Below are positions 43,637 through 53,568 of a stretch of DNA of 64,000 nucleotides, in pieces (position 1 is the first letter of the stretch; each line of letters opens with the position of its first letter). Origin of the DNA: Zygnema cylindricum (lineage: Eukaryota; Streptophyta; Zygnematophyceae; Zygnematales; Zygnemataceae); contig JBBHKE010000580.1 of the NCBI GenBank assembly GCA_037447655.1, forward strand, positions 47,250 through 111,249, given 5' to 3'. Made by a program: the position numbers and the translations under genes. Under the pieces are notes generated by a model. The model was not told the DNA's origin and did not search any database. It saw only the letters and a list, made by a program, of their open reading frames with translations.

Positions 43637-44170
43637 TTAGAACTTCCCAATTCTGACGCATAACCTCGGCGTACGATGAGTAATGGATAGGGAACTCGCG
43701 TCGGCCAATTGCACCGAATGACGATCTTTTAGCACCACGAGAGGAAGCTTCAACTTTTTTACCGTCACCTCATTGATGAAATTCCCAGATGCACCAAAGT
43801 CTACCATGAAGCTAGCTGCGCTCACTACAATTCGACCTTGGAATATTAAAGGATCTCCTCCATCACCGGCTAACTTCATGATGTTAAGCTTGCCCTTTTT
43901 AAGACCTTTCCTTTTTGGGCATTCTCGGGCCATATGATCTGGGGAACCGCATTGGAAGCATAAGCCGTTTTGCCTCCTCCGTTGGAGCTCCTCGGGGGAC
44001 AAGTCATTAGTCTTGGCCTTGGTGGTCTTCTTCTTCTTCCGAATCACATTGACCACTTCTTTATCCCCGTCAATTGCTCCGAGCTCTATGGGGGTTGGAC
44101 CATCGTCTCCTCGACCTCCTCCGCCATTGTTTGACCCATACTGATAAGGTCTATGGAAGGTGAAGTCCAC
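43637..44170 (-). pseudogene. gypsy-1 Gag zinc knuckle and protease
   Basis: Open for 177 codons: Gly-rich spacer, a basic KKKKTTKAK patch, intact CCHC knuckle CFQCGSPDHMAREC, another basic patch, then protease FMVDFGASGNFI. The usual DSGA reads DFGA, which should disable the protease. Confidence 0.85.
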
Positions 44171-44376
44171 CGAATCGGTCCGTTCTGCAAACTGAATGAT
44201 GGCCGAGAGATTAGGGGTCGTACTTTCCCGAGCAAGCTAGTGCTCTACATCCCTCCGAATGGAGATTTTAAGCCCCTTCAGGTAACGATCCACGGCTTCA
44301 TCCTCTGTCATCGTAGGTATTTAAACTTTACACTCCAAGAACCACTTTGTATACTCCAACACCGAGGTTCGTTGCC

Positions 44377-44793
44377 TCATAACTGCGATCTTATCCCTTC
44401 CAGACTTAACTGTGTTAACGGGTTAACAAGAGTCACGGATGAGTTGTATAAATAAAGTCCAAACCGTCGTATCTCATCACTTTCCACCAGTGTCCTCCAC
44501 CATGCTCCCACTGCCTCTTTAAGAAGACCACCCATGTATTGAATCTTGTCACTATGTAATAGGCTAGGAAAATTTTCGAGATAGTTCGCAACGGAGAACA
44601 GCCACGCGTCAAGGTTCTTTTGCCAAGACAGGTCAAACTCGTCGGGAAGCTTTAACTTCGGTCTCCTTAAGTCTCTTTCCATGCCTCCATGAGGTCGTTC
44701 ACTAAGACGAGATTCCAAGGTTGCGACGGTATTGCTCAGTTGAGCATTTTGTAATCTAACGCCTTCTAACTCCCGGAGAACTTGCGCTAACAT
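44377..44793 (-). pseudogene. gypsy-1 Gag N-terminal part
   Basis: Starts MLAQVLRELEGVRLQNAQLS, a coiled coil, then LKLPDEFDLSW and DAWLFSVANYLEN, typical of the retrotransposon Gag core, ending in a frameshift. It lies just inside the 5' LTR and primer site. Confidence 0.8.
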
Positions 44794-44840
44794 TTCCTTG
44801 GTGGATATGTCGTGTTTTTCTATGTTGTCGAGTCACGAGG

Positions 44841-44857
44841 GATTGCTCCAATACCAG
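44841..44857 (-). other. primer binding site, gypsy-1
   Basis: CTGGTATTGGAGCAATC on the minus strand after the LTR end. It resembles, but does not match, the TGGTATCAGAGC initiator-type site; the primer tRNA is uncertain. Confidence 0.6.
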
Positions 44858-45339
44858 TGTAAAAGGGACAATGATAATTCACAACACACCACAATGCACA
44901 GCGGAAGGCTCCTAAAATCTCCTCGTGGCAACAGCAAAGGTACACAGCAGTCATTAGGAAAGGTTGAGCTTTATTAATCGAAAAAAGATTACAAAGTTGA
45001 AAGCTCGCTGCAAAGGTCTACTCAAAGAGTCTGCCTGTCGACTAAGTCTACTCCGCTATTTCAACTATCTATCCACTAGTCAACCCAGTACTTTACTGAT
45101 GTACACGTGGACCTTCACGGTCAACCTAGATCTATCCAAACTGTCCTTTTAGAACTTTGCAGTTCGATCTACATTCTGCGGCGTTGCTATGCTGATACGC
45201 TGCGCTGCTATACTATGCTGCTAAGTTGCTACGTTGCTATGTTGCGCTACTCTGGCGTCGCATCTGCGCTACTCTGGAACCGCAACTACAGCAGCTTCAC
45301 TTCTAACAATATGGTACACCTTTCTGTAACCCTATTACA
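44858..45339 (-). mobile_element. gypsy-1 5' LTR
   Basis: 482 bp, TGTAATAGGGTTAC to TTTTACA on the minus strand; partner of 12537-13018. Confidence 0.9.
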
Positions 45340-45942
45340 CTTTTCAACTCGTCCGTACATTCCTCGGACTTCTCGCGACCGAATGTCATCCTTCCACGCG
45401 GTGCCAAGTCATGCCACGTCCATAAAAGCCAAAGTGACCATTCCGCGATCTCGGCGATGATATGTGCCGTTAGATTAAATCCGACATTAAATGTTGACCG
45501 TCTAAACAAATAACCGATTCATTTGTTTCGTGCGAAATGACGTCCGCACTAAACTTTAACAAGTTATATGTTCCTTCGTTCAATTTCCAATTAATTGATT
45601 TCAGTAACATACAATAGTTTAAATAAATATTGAACCCTATATCTCCTAACAGACTTCTACGACAAACTGGTTAGAACTAACGGCTACGCCGCGCTCTGCT
45701 AGTTGAAGGTTCGAGTCCTACCGGACTCAACCTTTTATTGAGAGTGACTTAAGTCACTCTTTAGTTGAGCTTGTTGAGCTAGGGCAGCCATGGCTCAACC
45801 ACCCTCTCTATCCCTCAGTGACTACAACAAGTATGGTGGGTAAAGAGAGGAGGTGGAGGCAGGTTGTCCGCTTTTTTCTTTTCCTTTATGTACTAAATTA
45901 TTAAGACCTTGAAAATACCACAAAAATCTAATAATTTCAACA
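45340..45942 (-). mobile_element. family-D solo LTR, right part (5' portion)
   Basis: Continues the D LTR after gypsy-1: CGCGGTGCCAAGTCATGCCACGTCC area, ATTCCGCGATCTCGGCG, the tRNA-like module, AGCCATGGCTCAACCACC, TCAGTGACTACAACAAGT and inverted TGTTGAAATTATTAG at 45942. Followed by AACGA. Together with 12129-12536 it makes about 1.0 kb. Confidence 0.8.
45668..45736 (+). promoter_or_regulatory. antisense tRNA-like module, family D
   Basis: Perfect canonical B-box GGTTCGAGTCC (45708-45718), tRNA-like 3' end CCGGACTCAACC, and T4 at 45733-45736 immediately after it. The A-box region (AACTAACGGCTACGCC) is degenerate. Orientation is opposite to the LTR. Confidence 0.65.
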
Positions 45943-46743
45943 AACGACGACTACGAAATTGGTGACGCCAACAAAAACAACGACAGTTGTAGACGTATAT
46001 ATTTTTGCAATTTTGTGACATGGCATATGTTTAGGGTTTTATAACATTGTGACGTCACACTCACTTGTGACGTCACAAATTCGAAAACTTTCGACCATGG
46101 ATTCCCAATGTCGTTTTCTCTACTTTTTCACTCCACTTGACATAAAAGTATACATAAAGGTAGTCAAAATAATTATTTTTCAAATATCTTTCATTTCATA
46201 CCAGTTTTGTCGTGCGTCGTTCTAAAAAGTGTAAGATAAAAGTGATAGTGTGAGAGGGAGAGGGGAGGGTCGACGACGATGCAAAATTCTACCGAGGACC
46301 CATAAATGAAATTAGAGGTCCGAGAAACTTGCAGATTGTTTTCTGTGCATCCTCGTATTTTCCGTACATGCACGTGACGGGCGGGGAGAAAAATAGCGAG
46401 TACTCTCCCTCGTCCTATAATTTCCCCACTCGTGAGGCGCTTGCGTGGGTTATTTTTCATTCGTTGTTTGGGTGGTACTTTCCATGAAATCAGGTCGGGA
46501 GGTGATTTTTGATGAAGTTATTTTACCGGCTGGATTCTCTTGCCCGGTGGTGGAATAAAGGAAAACACCAAAATGCGTTCACATGATGACAAACATGAAA
46601 TACATTCAAAGTATCGACTTGAAGTTTGCTGTACTTTTAAAGAATTGATTTTGTTGTACGGCTAAAGTTTTTCTCGTATAGAATTGCGTTTTGGGTGAAA
46701 AAGAGAGATTAAAGTCGATGCTTTAAGACAGGGGGACGTACCC
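45943..46743. mobile_element. Harbinger/Tourist-like element, right part
   Basis: Non-coding. Ends GGGGACGTACCC followed by TTA. An ATTGTAGACGT-type phrase recurs in both halves and in the related element at 46947-47725. Contains two TGTGACGTCACA palindromes at 46048-46059 and 46066-46077. Confidence 0.65.
46048..46077. promoter_or_regulatory. two CRE-like TGACGTCA palindromes
   Basis: TGTGACGTCACA occurs twice, 6 bp apart. TGACGTCA is a bZIP core in plants and animals; no gene is attached. Confidence 0.4.
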
Positions 46744-46785
46744 TTAGCCGCAAATTTGAAATTTAGTTGTCTAAGCGTTACATTG

Positions 46786-47778
46786 AACCTAAACGCAAAT
46801 TGAAACGAACCCTCTCTAAACTGAAGTACTGTAAGTATTGTGCAGAATGTTAAGATGAAATTGAGCCACATTATCTACGAATCACCATTCTTACATTAAC
46901 AACAAAATTTTGTTTCGTGCGTTTTAATATTTTCGTACAAGACTTAGGGTATGTCCCTATGTGCATAAGTAAGGGTTTTTTTTATGTCGTTTTCCTGTAA
47001 TACATAGCACCGTACTGCCTAAGTTGCAACTGTACGAAGGAATCGCAAGTTTGTAGAGTACAATTTGCGTCATCCTCGAGCTTAGGATGTACAAAAAATT
47101 ATCGTCTTGTGTTTTTCGATCCACTTCCACGACAAAACACGTCATCTTCAAACTTATGTTTAAAACACATAAACGATGTGTTTTAAAACTAGGTATTTTC
47201 GAAAAACAAATATGAACATATATTCGCACGTGCCGTAATTTTTGAAAATTTTCATACGATTTCCAAAGACAAAAGAAAGTACAAAATCAGTTATGTTTTG
47301 ACGGCTTCCGTTCAATACGACGAATAAAAGTACACAATTTGTTTGTTTTTGTCCGTTTTCGTTCAGTACGGATTTTTTTTTTGCAAGGGTCTCGAAATTA
47401 CGATGTCATTTCACGTCGACCGGACAGGAGACACAAAGGCAAAGCACATCTTCTTCATCCGTGAAACGACACAGGCTAGAAGGCGATACGTATACAATGT
47501 CACGGTAAAAAATGCGACGTCACAAGCAATTATATAAAATAACGCGCGACAACACAGATTGTAGACATTGACAGTCGTCACAGGTACTGTTGACGTCTAC
47601 AATAGTCACAAATATAAGTTACAACTTCGTTTTTACGAATACGGACACTTGAAAACCGGGTCCGGCGGATCCACGCTAAAATTCAAAATAAGTTTGCTAA
47701 GTTACAAGTAAATGAGGACATACCCTTACAATACTTCAGTTTAGAGAGGCTTCGTTTCAATTTGCGTCTAAGGGTGGA
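46786..47778. repeat. inverted repeat flanking the second Harbinger-like MITE
   Basis: The arm near 46792-46842 (CGCAAATTGAAACGAA, CTCTCTAAACTGAAGTA) is repeated inverted near 47729-47775 (TACTTCAGTTTAGAGAG, TTCGTTTCAATTTGCG). The loop contains the MITE. Confidence 0.7.
46947..47725. mobile_element. Harbinger/Tourist-like MITE, intact
   Basis: 779 bp, GGGTATGTCC at the left and GGACATACCC at the right, flanked by TTA at 46944-46946 and 47726-47728. No transposase. Same family as the split element at 11972-46743. Confidence 0.75.
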
Positions 47779-48391
47779 CTTCCATTAGGCGTCTCAGTGA
47801 TTGTACGGAAAATTTTACTGAAAGACGTGCCTTCCATTAGGTCGCAATGGTAAACTTCTTTTTATTTGCGTGGCTTATTCTGGTTGTAACACGTAGGTTA
47901 ATGTTAGATACTTAAAATCTTGAAAAAATCTTAGAATGCAAATTTTCAACGCAATATCTGTACGATCAGAAGTAATTAATGACACGTACATATGGCAATA
48001 AATGCACTACCCATAATTTCAAAATGCAATGACAAAAAGGCGGCGACAAACTTTGATGGTGGGAGCGTGACGGACTAATTTTGGCAAATTCGCAACCACC
48101 CTTGCGGAACGCACGTGGCACTTGCGACGTGTACGCACATATGCGCGCACTCCTCGTGGTTTTTTTTTGCTTTTTCCACGCGACCTATTTTTACACATTC
48201 TATATTTGAGAATTGTCCTCGTTGTGCACGGACTTAACAAACTGTAGGGTTGGTGATGTGGCGTCTTGGATAAATAGTGTAATATAATCCGACAGTCTGA
48301 AATTACGCCTACAACATTGGACATTTTTCCGTAATATTGCTTTCATTGGATAAAAAAAATCCGTACGAAGATATACGAAACGGTACGGCCG
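47779..48391. other. unassigned spacer
   Basis: No supported gene. Ends GGCCG before the gypsy-3 LTR. Confidence 0.5.
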
Positions 48392-49359
48392 TGTAACAGT
48401 AACAGCAAATCGAACTTGCTTGTAAAGGGATATTTAGGTGTTGTGAATATAGAGTACTAAATCTGGTGGACGTCCGCGAAAGAATCACGCTATTTAGAGT
48501 CCTATTTCAAAAGATATAGCGATGGGTGTACTTAGGTGGCAGCTAGGGGTCAAAATAACAGGTGGGTAACATTGAAACGGGTTAAGGGTCAAAGTAGCCG
48601 AGGAATTTAAGGTGTACGTCTATATAAAGTACTAATTGTGGTTTGGTACCTATTATGGTTCGTTTCGTAAATTTTTTAGTACGAAACGTTATAATTCAAA
48701 TCTGTAAGTTTAGTAGGTAGTTTCGCAAGTTAAATTCGCGACGCGCGATTCTGCGAAATCGCGTTTCGATTTGTGTGCACTTTTGCACGTAAATGCTACG
48801 TAGTAAAATGTAGTGTTTGATTGGTTAGTAAATGCTACGAAGTTAATGGAAGATTTTGCACGCTTTTGCATGGGTCAAGCCGAGTCCTAGCTGATCAATG
48901 ATTGGCCCAGGTAGAAGCATGTTCAACGGAGAGTTAACTCTAGCCTGGCGAGTCCAAGGCAATGATGGATCAATAAGGAAATGTAAGAGGAGAGTAGACA
49001 TCTTTTCCTTTGGGAAAAGTGTGTGGAAATTTTGACTGATCTTGGTCTTGAGCGATTACAATCAAATTGGAGAAGTGGCATTTTGGCATTGAAATCTCTT
49101 ACTAACTAAGAAGTGTTTTAGTAGTTAAAAGATAGAATTATTTAAGAGTGGAGAGTAGAGGAGAACACTTTAAAAAAAGGGTTGAGCCACGAGGGCAAGA
49201 GACCAAGCTAATGTTATGTGGACAGAAGCTTCTTCTAATTTAAAGTTTATCCTTATGTGAGTGTTTTCCAATGTGGATGTGTATTTTCCAATGTGTGGAA
49301 TGTGTGGTTAAAATTGTTTGTAGTAATGGGATTCTTAAGAGGTAGGAGATCCTGTTACA
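48392..49359 (+). mobile_element. gypsy-3 5' LTR
   Basis: 968 bp with matching ends TGTAAC and GTTACA. The first 121 bp recur at 60849-60969 as the start of the 3' LTR. It is followed by a TGGTATCAAAGC primer site. Confidence 0.85.
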
Positions 49360-49361
49360 TA

Positions 49362-49375
49362 TGGTATCAAAGCTT
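49362..49375 (+). other. primer binding site, gypsy-3
   Basis: TGGTATCAAAGCTT, one mismatch over 12 nt from the complement of the plant initiator tRNA-Met 3' end (TGGTATCAGAGC). Confidence 0.8.
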
Positions 49376-50111
49376 TAGTTAGAAACCGGGGAGAAGTTTG
49401 CTCACCCAAAAATCGATTGCCGTGACCGATGAGGGTGCTCTGAACTGTGTCGGTGGAACCACAATGTGAAGTGGTGGAGGATTGGAGGGAAACTAAGTGA
49501 CCACACTGCCAGCGGGCGATGGTTAGATGTGGGGCGTGCTTAGGTCCTCATGACTAAGGCGGGGTGGGCAGTGTAGCCAGCGTTGAATCTCACTCCAATT
49601 ACATAGAGGCCAAACAAACTTGCCTTCTCCTAGCGATGATTCATCTGTAGAGGGAGGGTTTGAAGCCATGAAGGGTGAGGATTTGAGGATTAGACAACAA
49701 AAGATCATGATGTTGTGGGAAATGGGAAATTTGCTAATGGAGGAGAAGGAAATTGGAGCACTTTACTTTTTCGAGAGCAAAAGAGTCCAAAAATGACTTA
49801 AAACATTTCAAACCCTAAATTATTACCTTTGATTACTTTTTAATTTTGCTCTTGCAAAATTTGTGGTTGAATTTTACCTTTGAGAGCTTTTGCTGTTGCA
49901 AAATTTGTGGGGAAATTCTTACCTTTCTGTTTCAATTTTGAGGAAATTGCAGAACTGAATTTGCACTAACTTTCTTTCAACGTCTTTTCGATTTCACAGA
50001 TTTTGACCTTTTTGAAGGATTTGTTAGGGAGAAGAAGTCTTCGATTGGAGCAATCTGAGGACTTCAAATCTTCAACAAATTTCTTTAGGAAATTATATTC
50101 TATCTTTACTT

Positions 50112-50991
50112 TTGTTTGATTTCATTATAGTGTCAAATTCTGCATTGAAACGTGAAATGGAGAATGCCTTGAATGTATTGAAGAAGCGTACTGTGAAATT
50201 TGTCAAAAGATTAAATAATCATGTTGTCGTTGTGGATGAAACTATTTCCAAATTGAAAAGTGAATTGAAAGTTGTTAAAGAAAATGGAAATGTTTCAAAT
50301 GAGAAATTGGATGAACTTATTAACTTAATTTAAACCAAGAATGATGTTAATGACCAAAAGGGCGAGAGTAGTAAAAGGAATGCCAGTTTTAGGGAGGATG
50401 ATCATGATTGACCTAAAAAGATAAGAGATATAAATTGCCTATTAGTGAAACACCATCGTTTAATGGTAAGAAGATTGATGAGTTGGATGCTTAGATTTTT
50501 CATATGGAGTATTATTTGGAATTCAGAAATTGTGATCGTGACGATTACACTTCTTTTGCTATTAGTTGTCTGAAAGGTGATGCTTACATTTGGTATAACA
50601 CTCAAAGAAGGTCTAACTTAACTCTTGATAATGCTGATTGGGAGGCTTTTGAAACCGCGATCAAATCGCGTTACTTGTTTGTCACTTATAAATAATAATG
50701 GAAGAAAAGTGGCTGAACTATAAGCAGACTAGATAAGATAACATTGTGGAATTTGACTCATCTAGCATTCATATCATGGGTTTGACTCATGAAATGGCTA
50801 AGTTGCATTTTTTAAACTATCTGAATCCTATACTGAAATCAGAACTGAAACATCAAGAATTTAATAATTTGAAAGAATTACAAGACAAGTCATTGAAATT
50901 AAAGGATCAGTTGGGGCATAATCGGGAAACTCGATCGCTCAAGGGTAACTTGAATAAAGTATCAGAGTGGGATGAGAAGGAAAACCGTTGA
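50112..50991 (+). pseudogene. gypsy-3 gag
   Basis: In pieces: a coiled-coil segment (50112-50333, FIIVSNSALKREMENALN), then the Gag core MEYYLEFRNC, ISCLKGDAYIWYNTQ and WEAFETAIKSRY (50504-50695), then a C-terminal piece (50746-50991). No zinc knuckle is recognisable. Stops separate the pieces. Confidence 0.75.
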
Positions 50992-51701
50992 GAGTAATGG
51001 TTGATTCAGGTGCCATACATAATTTTATTTCACATAAGTTTATAGAGGAACATAAATATCCTACTGTTATAAGGGAAAAGCCTTTACATGTCCAAATAGC
51101 AAATGGTAATAAGTCCACATTAGACTTACAAACTGACACGATAGAAGTTGATATCCAGGGTCATAAAGTGAAAGTTGTACGTGAAATAATGAATTTGGGA
51201 AGTGAAGAATTAATTATGGGAAAGCCTTGGCTAACTGAAAAAAATCCTCAAATTAATTGGGAAACTAACACCTTGAAAGTGAAGTTTGAAAATGGTTTGA
51301 AAGTTTTGCAAGCATTATAATCTAAAAAATTGCATAGAAATCATATAAATAACATAAACAGATTGGGAGTTGAGGGTTTGATTTTTGCTATGCAATTTAA
51401 AAAGCACTTAAAAGATAAAACGAATCATGCTTTCTTGTTATTAGTAACTGATGCAGTTATTAATGAAGGGGGGGGAGAAAACACTAACATTGATGTCATA
51501 CCTAAATTGGACATGACTAAAACTCTCGAAAAACTAAAATCTGATTTTGTAATTGACATTAATACACCTGATGTTGCTGTTAAAGATTTGATTTTTGAAT
51601 CTCGAATATTTTCCCAAGTGATTTACCCTCAAGAAGACCACCTTCCGGAGATGTACAACATGTTCTTAACCTTGAACTTGGATGTAATCCTCTTGTCATA
51701 G
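50988..51701 (+). pseudogene. gypsy-3 protease and linker
   Basis: MRVMVDSGAIHNFIS gives an intact DSGA active site in a retropepsin-like fold that continues to LIMGKPWLTEKNPQINW. A stop at 51318 is followed by a second frame (51330-51701) with the region leading into RT. Confidence 0.8.
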
Positions 51702-52498
51702 GAATTTATAAGCATAGTTTCTTTGAGCGGGAGGAGTTAAAGAAACAGATCAAAGAGCTTTTTGAGAAAGACATATTCAGCCCAGCAAATCACCGAACGG
51801 GGTACCGGTTCTCTTCGTCAAAAAAGAACGACAGAACATTGAGAATGTGTGTCGACTATCGTAGTCTGAACAAGATTTCGGTGAAAGATAGGTATCCGTT
51901 ACCTTTAATTTCTAATTGATAGATCGTTTAAAAGGTGTTAAAGTATTTTTGTTGATTGATATGCGTAGTGGCTTTAATCAGGTTCCAATTAGAACTGAGG
52001 ATGTTGATAAATTTGCTTTCAGGACAAGGGTTGGTCATTTTGAATAGATAGTGATGCCATTCGGCTTAACGAATGCACCGCCTACTTACCAAATATTATT
52101 GAACCAAACCTTTTCAGATTACATAGATAAGTTTGTTCAGGTGTTAATAGATGAAATTCTTATTTATAGCGAATCTAAAGAACAACATGTAGTTCATTTG
52201 AGAAAAGTGTTGGAAAGGTTAAGAGAAAGGAAATTATATGGAAAATTGTCAAAATCCAACTGTTTTAAAAGTGAATAATTAATTTTTGCGACACATAGTT
52301 AGTGGGGAAGGTGTTAAAAGAGATCCATCCAAAATTACAACAATCCAAAATTGGAAGCAGCCTACTAATGTCACGGAAGCTAGATCATTTTTGGGATTGG
52401 CCACTTATTAAAAAGCACTTATCAGTTACTTCAACATGATCGCTGCACCTTTGACGGATTTACTTCAGGAGAAGAAGATGTTTATGTGGAGAGCTGAT
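51702..52498 (+). pseudogene. gypsy-3 reverse transcriptase
   Basis: RMCVDYRSLNKISVKDRYPL, LIDMRSGFNQVPI, MPFGLTNAPPTYQILLNQTF and QVLIDEILIYSESKEQH, where the DD pair reads DE. It then continues through a connection region to FLGLATY. At least three stops. Family-A element A2 inserts at 52499. Confidence 0.85.
52494..52498. repeat. target-site duplication CTGAT, left (element A2)
   Basis: CTGAT before the A2 5' LTR; the same at 58857-58861. Confidence 0.92.
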
Positions 52499-53553
52499 TG
52501 TAGAAATTAATGGTCCATTTTTAGTTTTTTCTAGGTCCAAATAGAAATATAGAAAGAAGCCGAGGCAGTCTACCTCTAACTTCTCTCTCCAACTCTCAAA
52601 CTTGTCGCAGTCACTGAGAAATTCGAGAGGGAGCTAGAGCCATGGCTACCTAGGCTATCCACAGGTTTACGAGAAATATATATTAGTAAGGGGTATATTT
52701 ACAAAAAGGTATGTGCCGGCTACAGGATTTGATCCTGGTACCTACCGGCCGGCAGACTTCCGGTAGCCGGTAGCCTTAGCCGTTAAGTCTGAGACTAGTG
52801 TTACATACTATAGGGTTTGATAACTAATTATACATTATCAAGTAGGGTAATTCATTTAACTGTAACTTTTTACGGCATACATAGGTCCATTAATGTAGAA
52901 GTACGGATTACGGTACGGATAAGAAACCAATACCGCGCATTTAACTCTTTAATGAAACGAATATCGCGTATGTATTTATTACGGATACGATTAAATGTGA
53001 ATCAAATCGGTCGTCCGAAATTAACGCCGAGATCGCGGAAGAAGATTTCGGTGGTTTGTGGTCATCGCCACATCCGATGACACGTGTCGGAATGACATTG
53101 GATCACGGTATCTCCGAGGATAAAGGGAGCGAATCCGGACATACCACATGTCGACATTTAGGCCATGTCGTACAATGTCCGTACAGAAAGTACACCGCCA
53201 ACTGTACTTTTGTGCACGGAACTGTAATGTGATTGGCTCCGTACATCAGCAGATAGAGTCTGTGAGAGAGATAAAACTTAGAAAAATTAGGAGATAGGAC
53301 CCTCTCTCCCAAAGAGCTTTTGTACAAAATGTCAACTTTGACCCTCCATAACTTATTGCTCATGGGAGCAAATTCAGAGATTCTTTTTGCTATCGAATCA
53401 AGGGAGTCTTGTCTTCACAAGGGTGCAGGTGGTCAGAGTTTTAGTCTGTCAAGGTGGCAGTTGTTTTTGCAGAAACACAAAGGGGTCACAATTATCCTAG
53501 ATGCTTCTTGAAAGCTGTCCACTCTGAGGACTTATCGAGGTCTCAGAGTTTCA
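52499..53553 (+). mobile_element. family-A copia A2, 5' LTR
   Basis: 1055 bp, TGTAGAAATTAATGG to CAGAGTTTCA; partner of 57804-58856 (1053 bp). GATGACACGTGTCGG, GTAC cluster, TGATTGG, CTCTCTCCCAAAGAG; the TATA position reads TGTACAAAA. Confidence 0.92.
52703..52792 (-). promoter_or_regulatory. antisense tRNA-like module, A2 5' LTR
   Basis: B-box-like GGATCAAATCC (52725-52735), T5 at 52703-52707, start TTAACGGCTAAGGCTACCGG. Confidence 0.6.
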
Positions 53554-53568
53554 GGTTATGGGCCCACC
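53554..53568 (+). other. primer binding site, A2
   Basis: GGTTATGGGCCCACC abutting the LTR; the Gag frame begins at its ATG (53558). Confidence 0.85.

Noticed and set aside
46191-48324. Short frames between gypsy-1 and gypsy-3
   Set aside because: No motifs; they overlap MITE sequence and inverted repeats.
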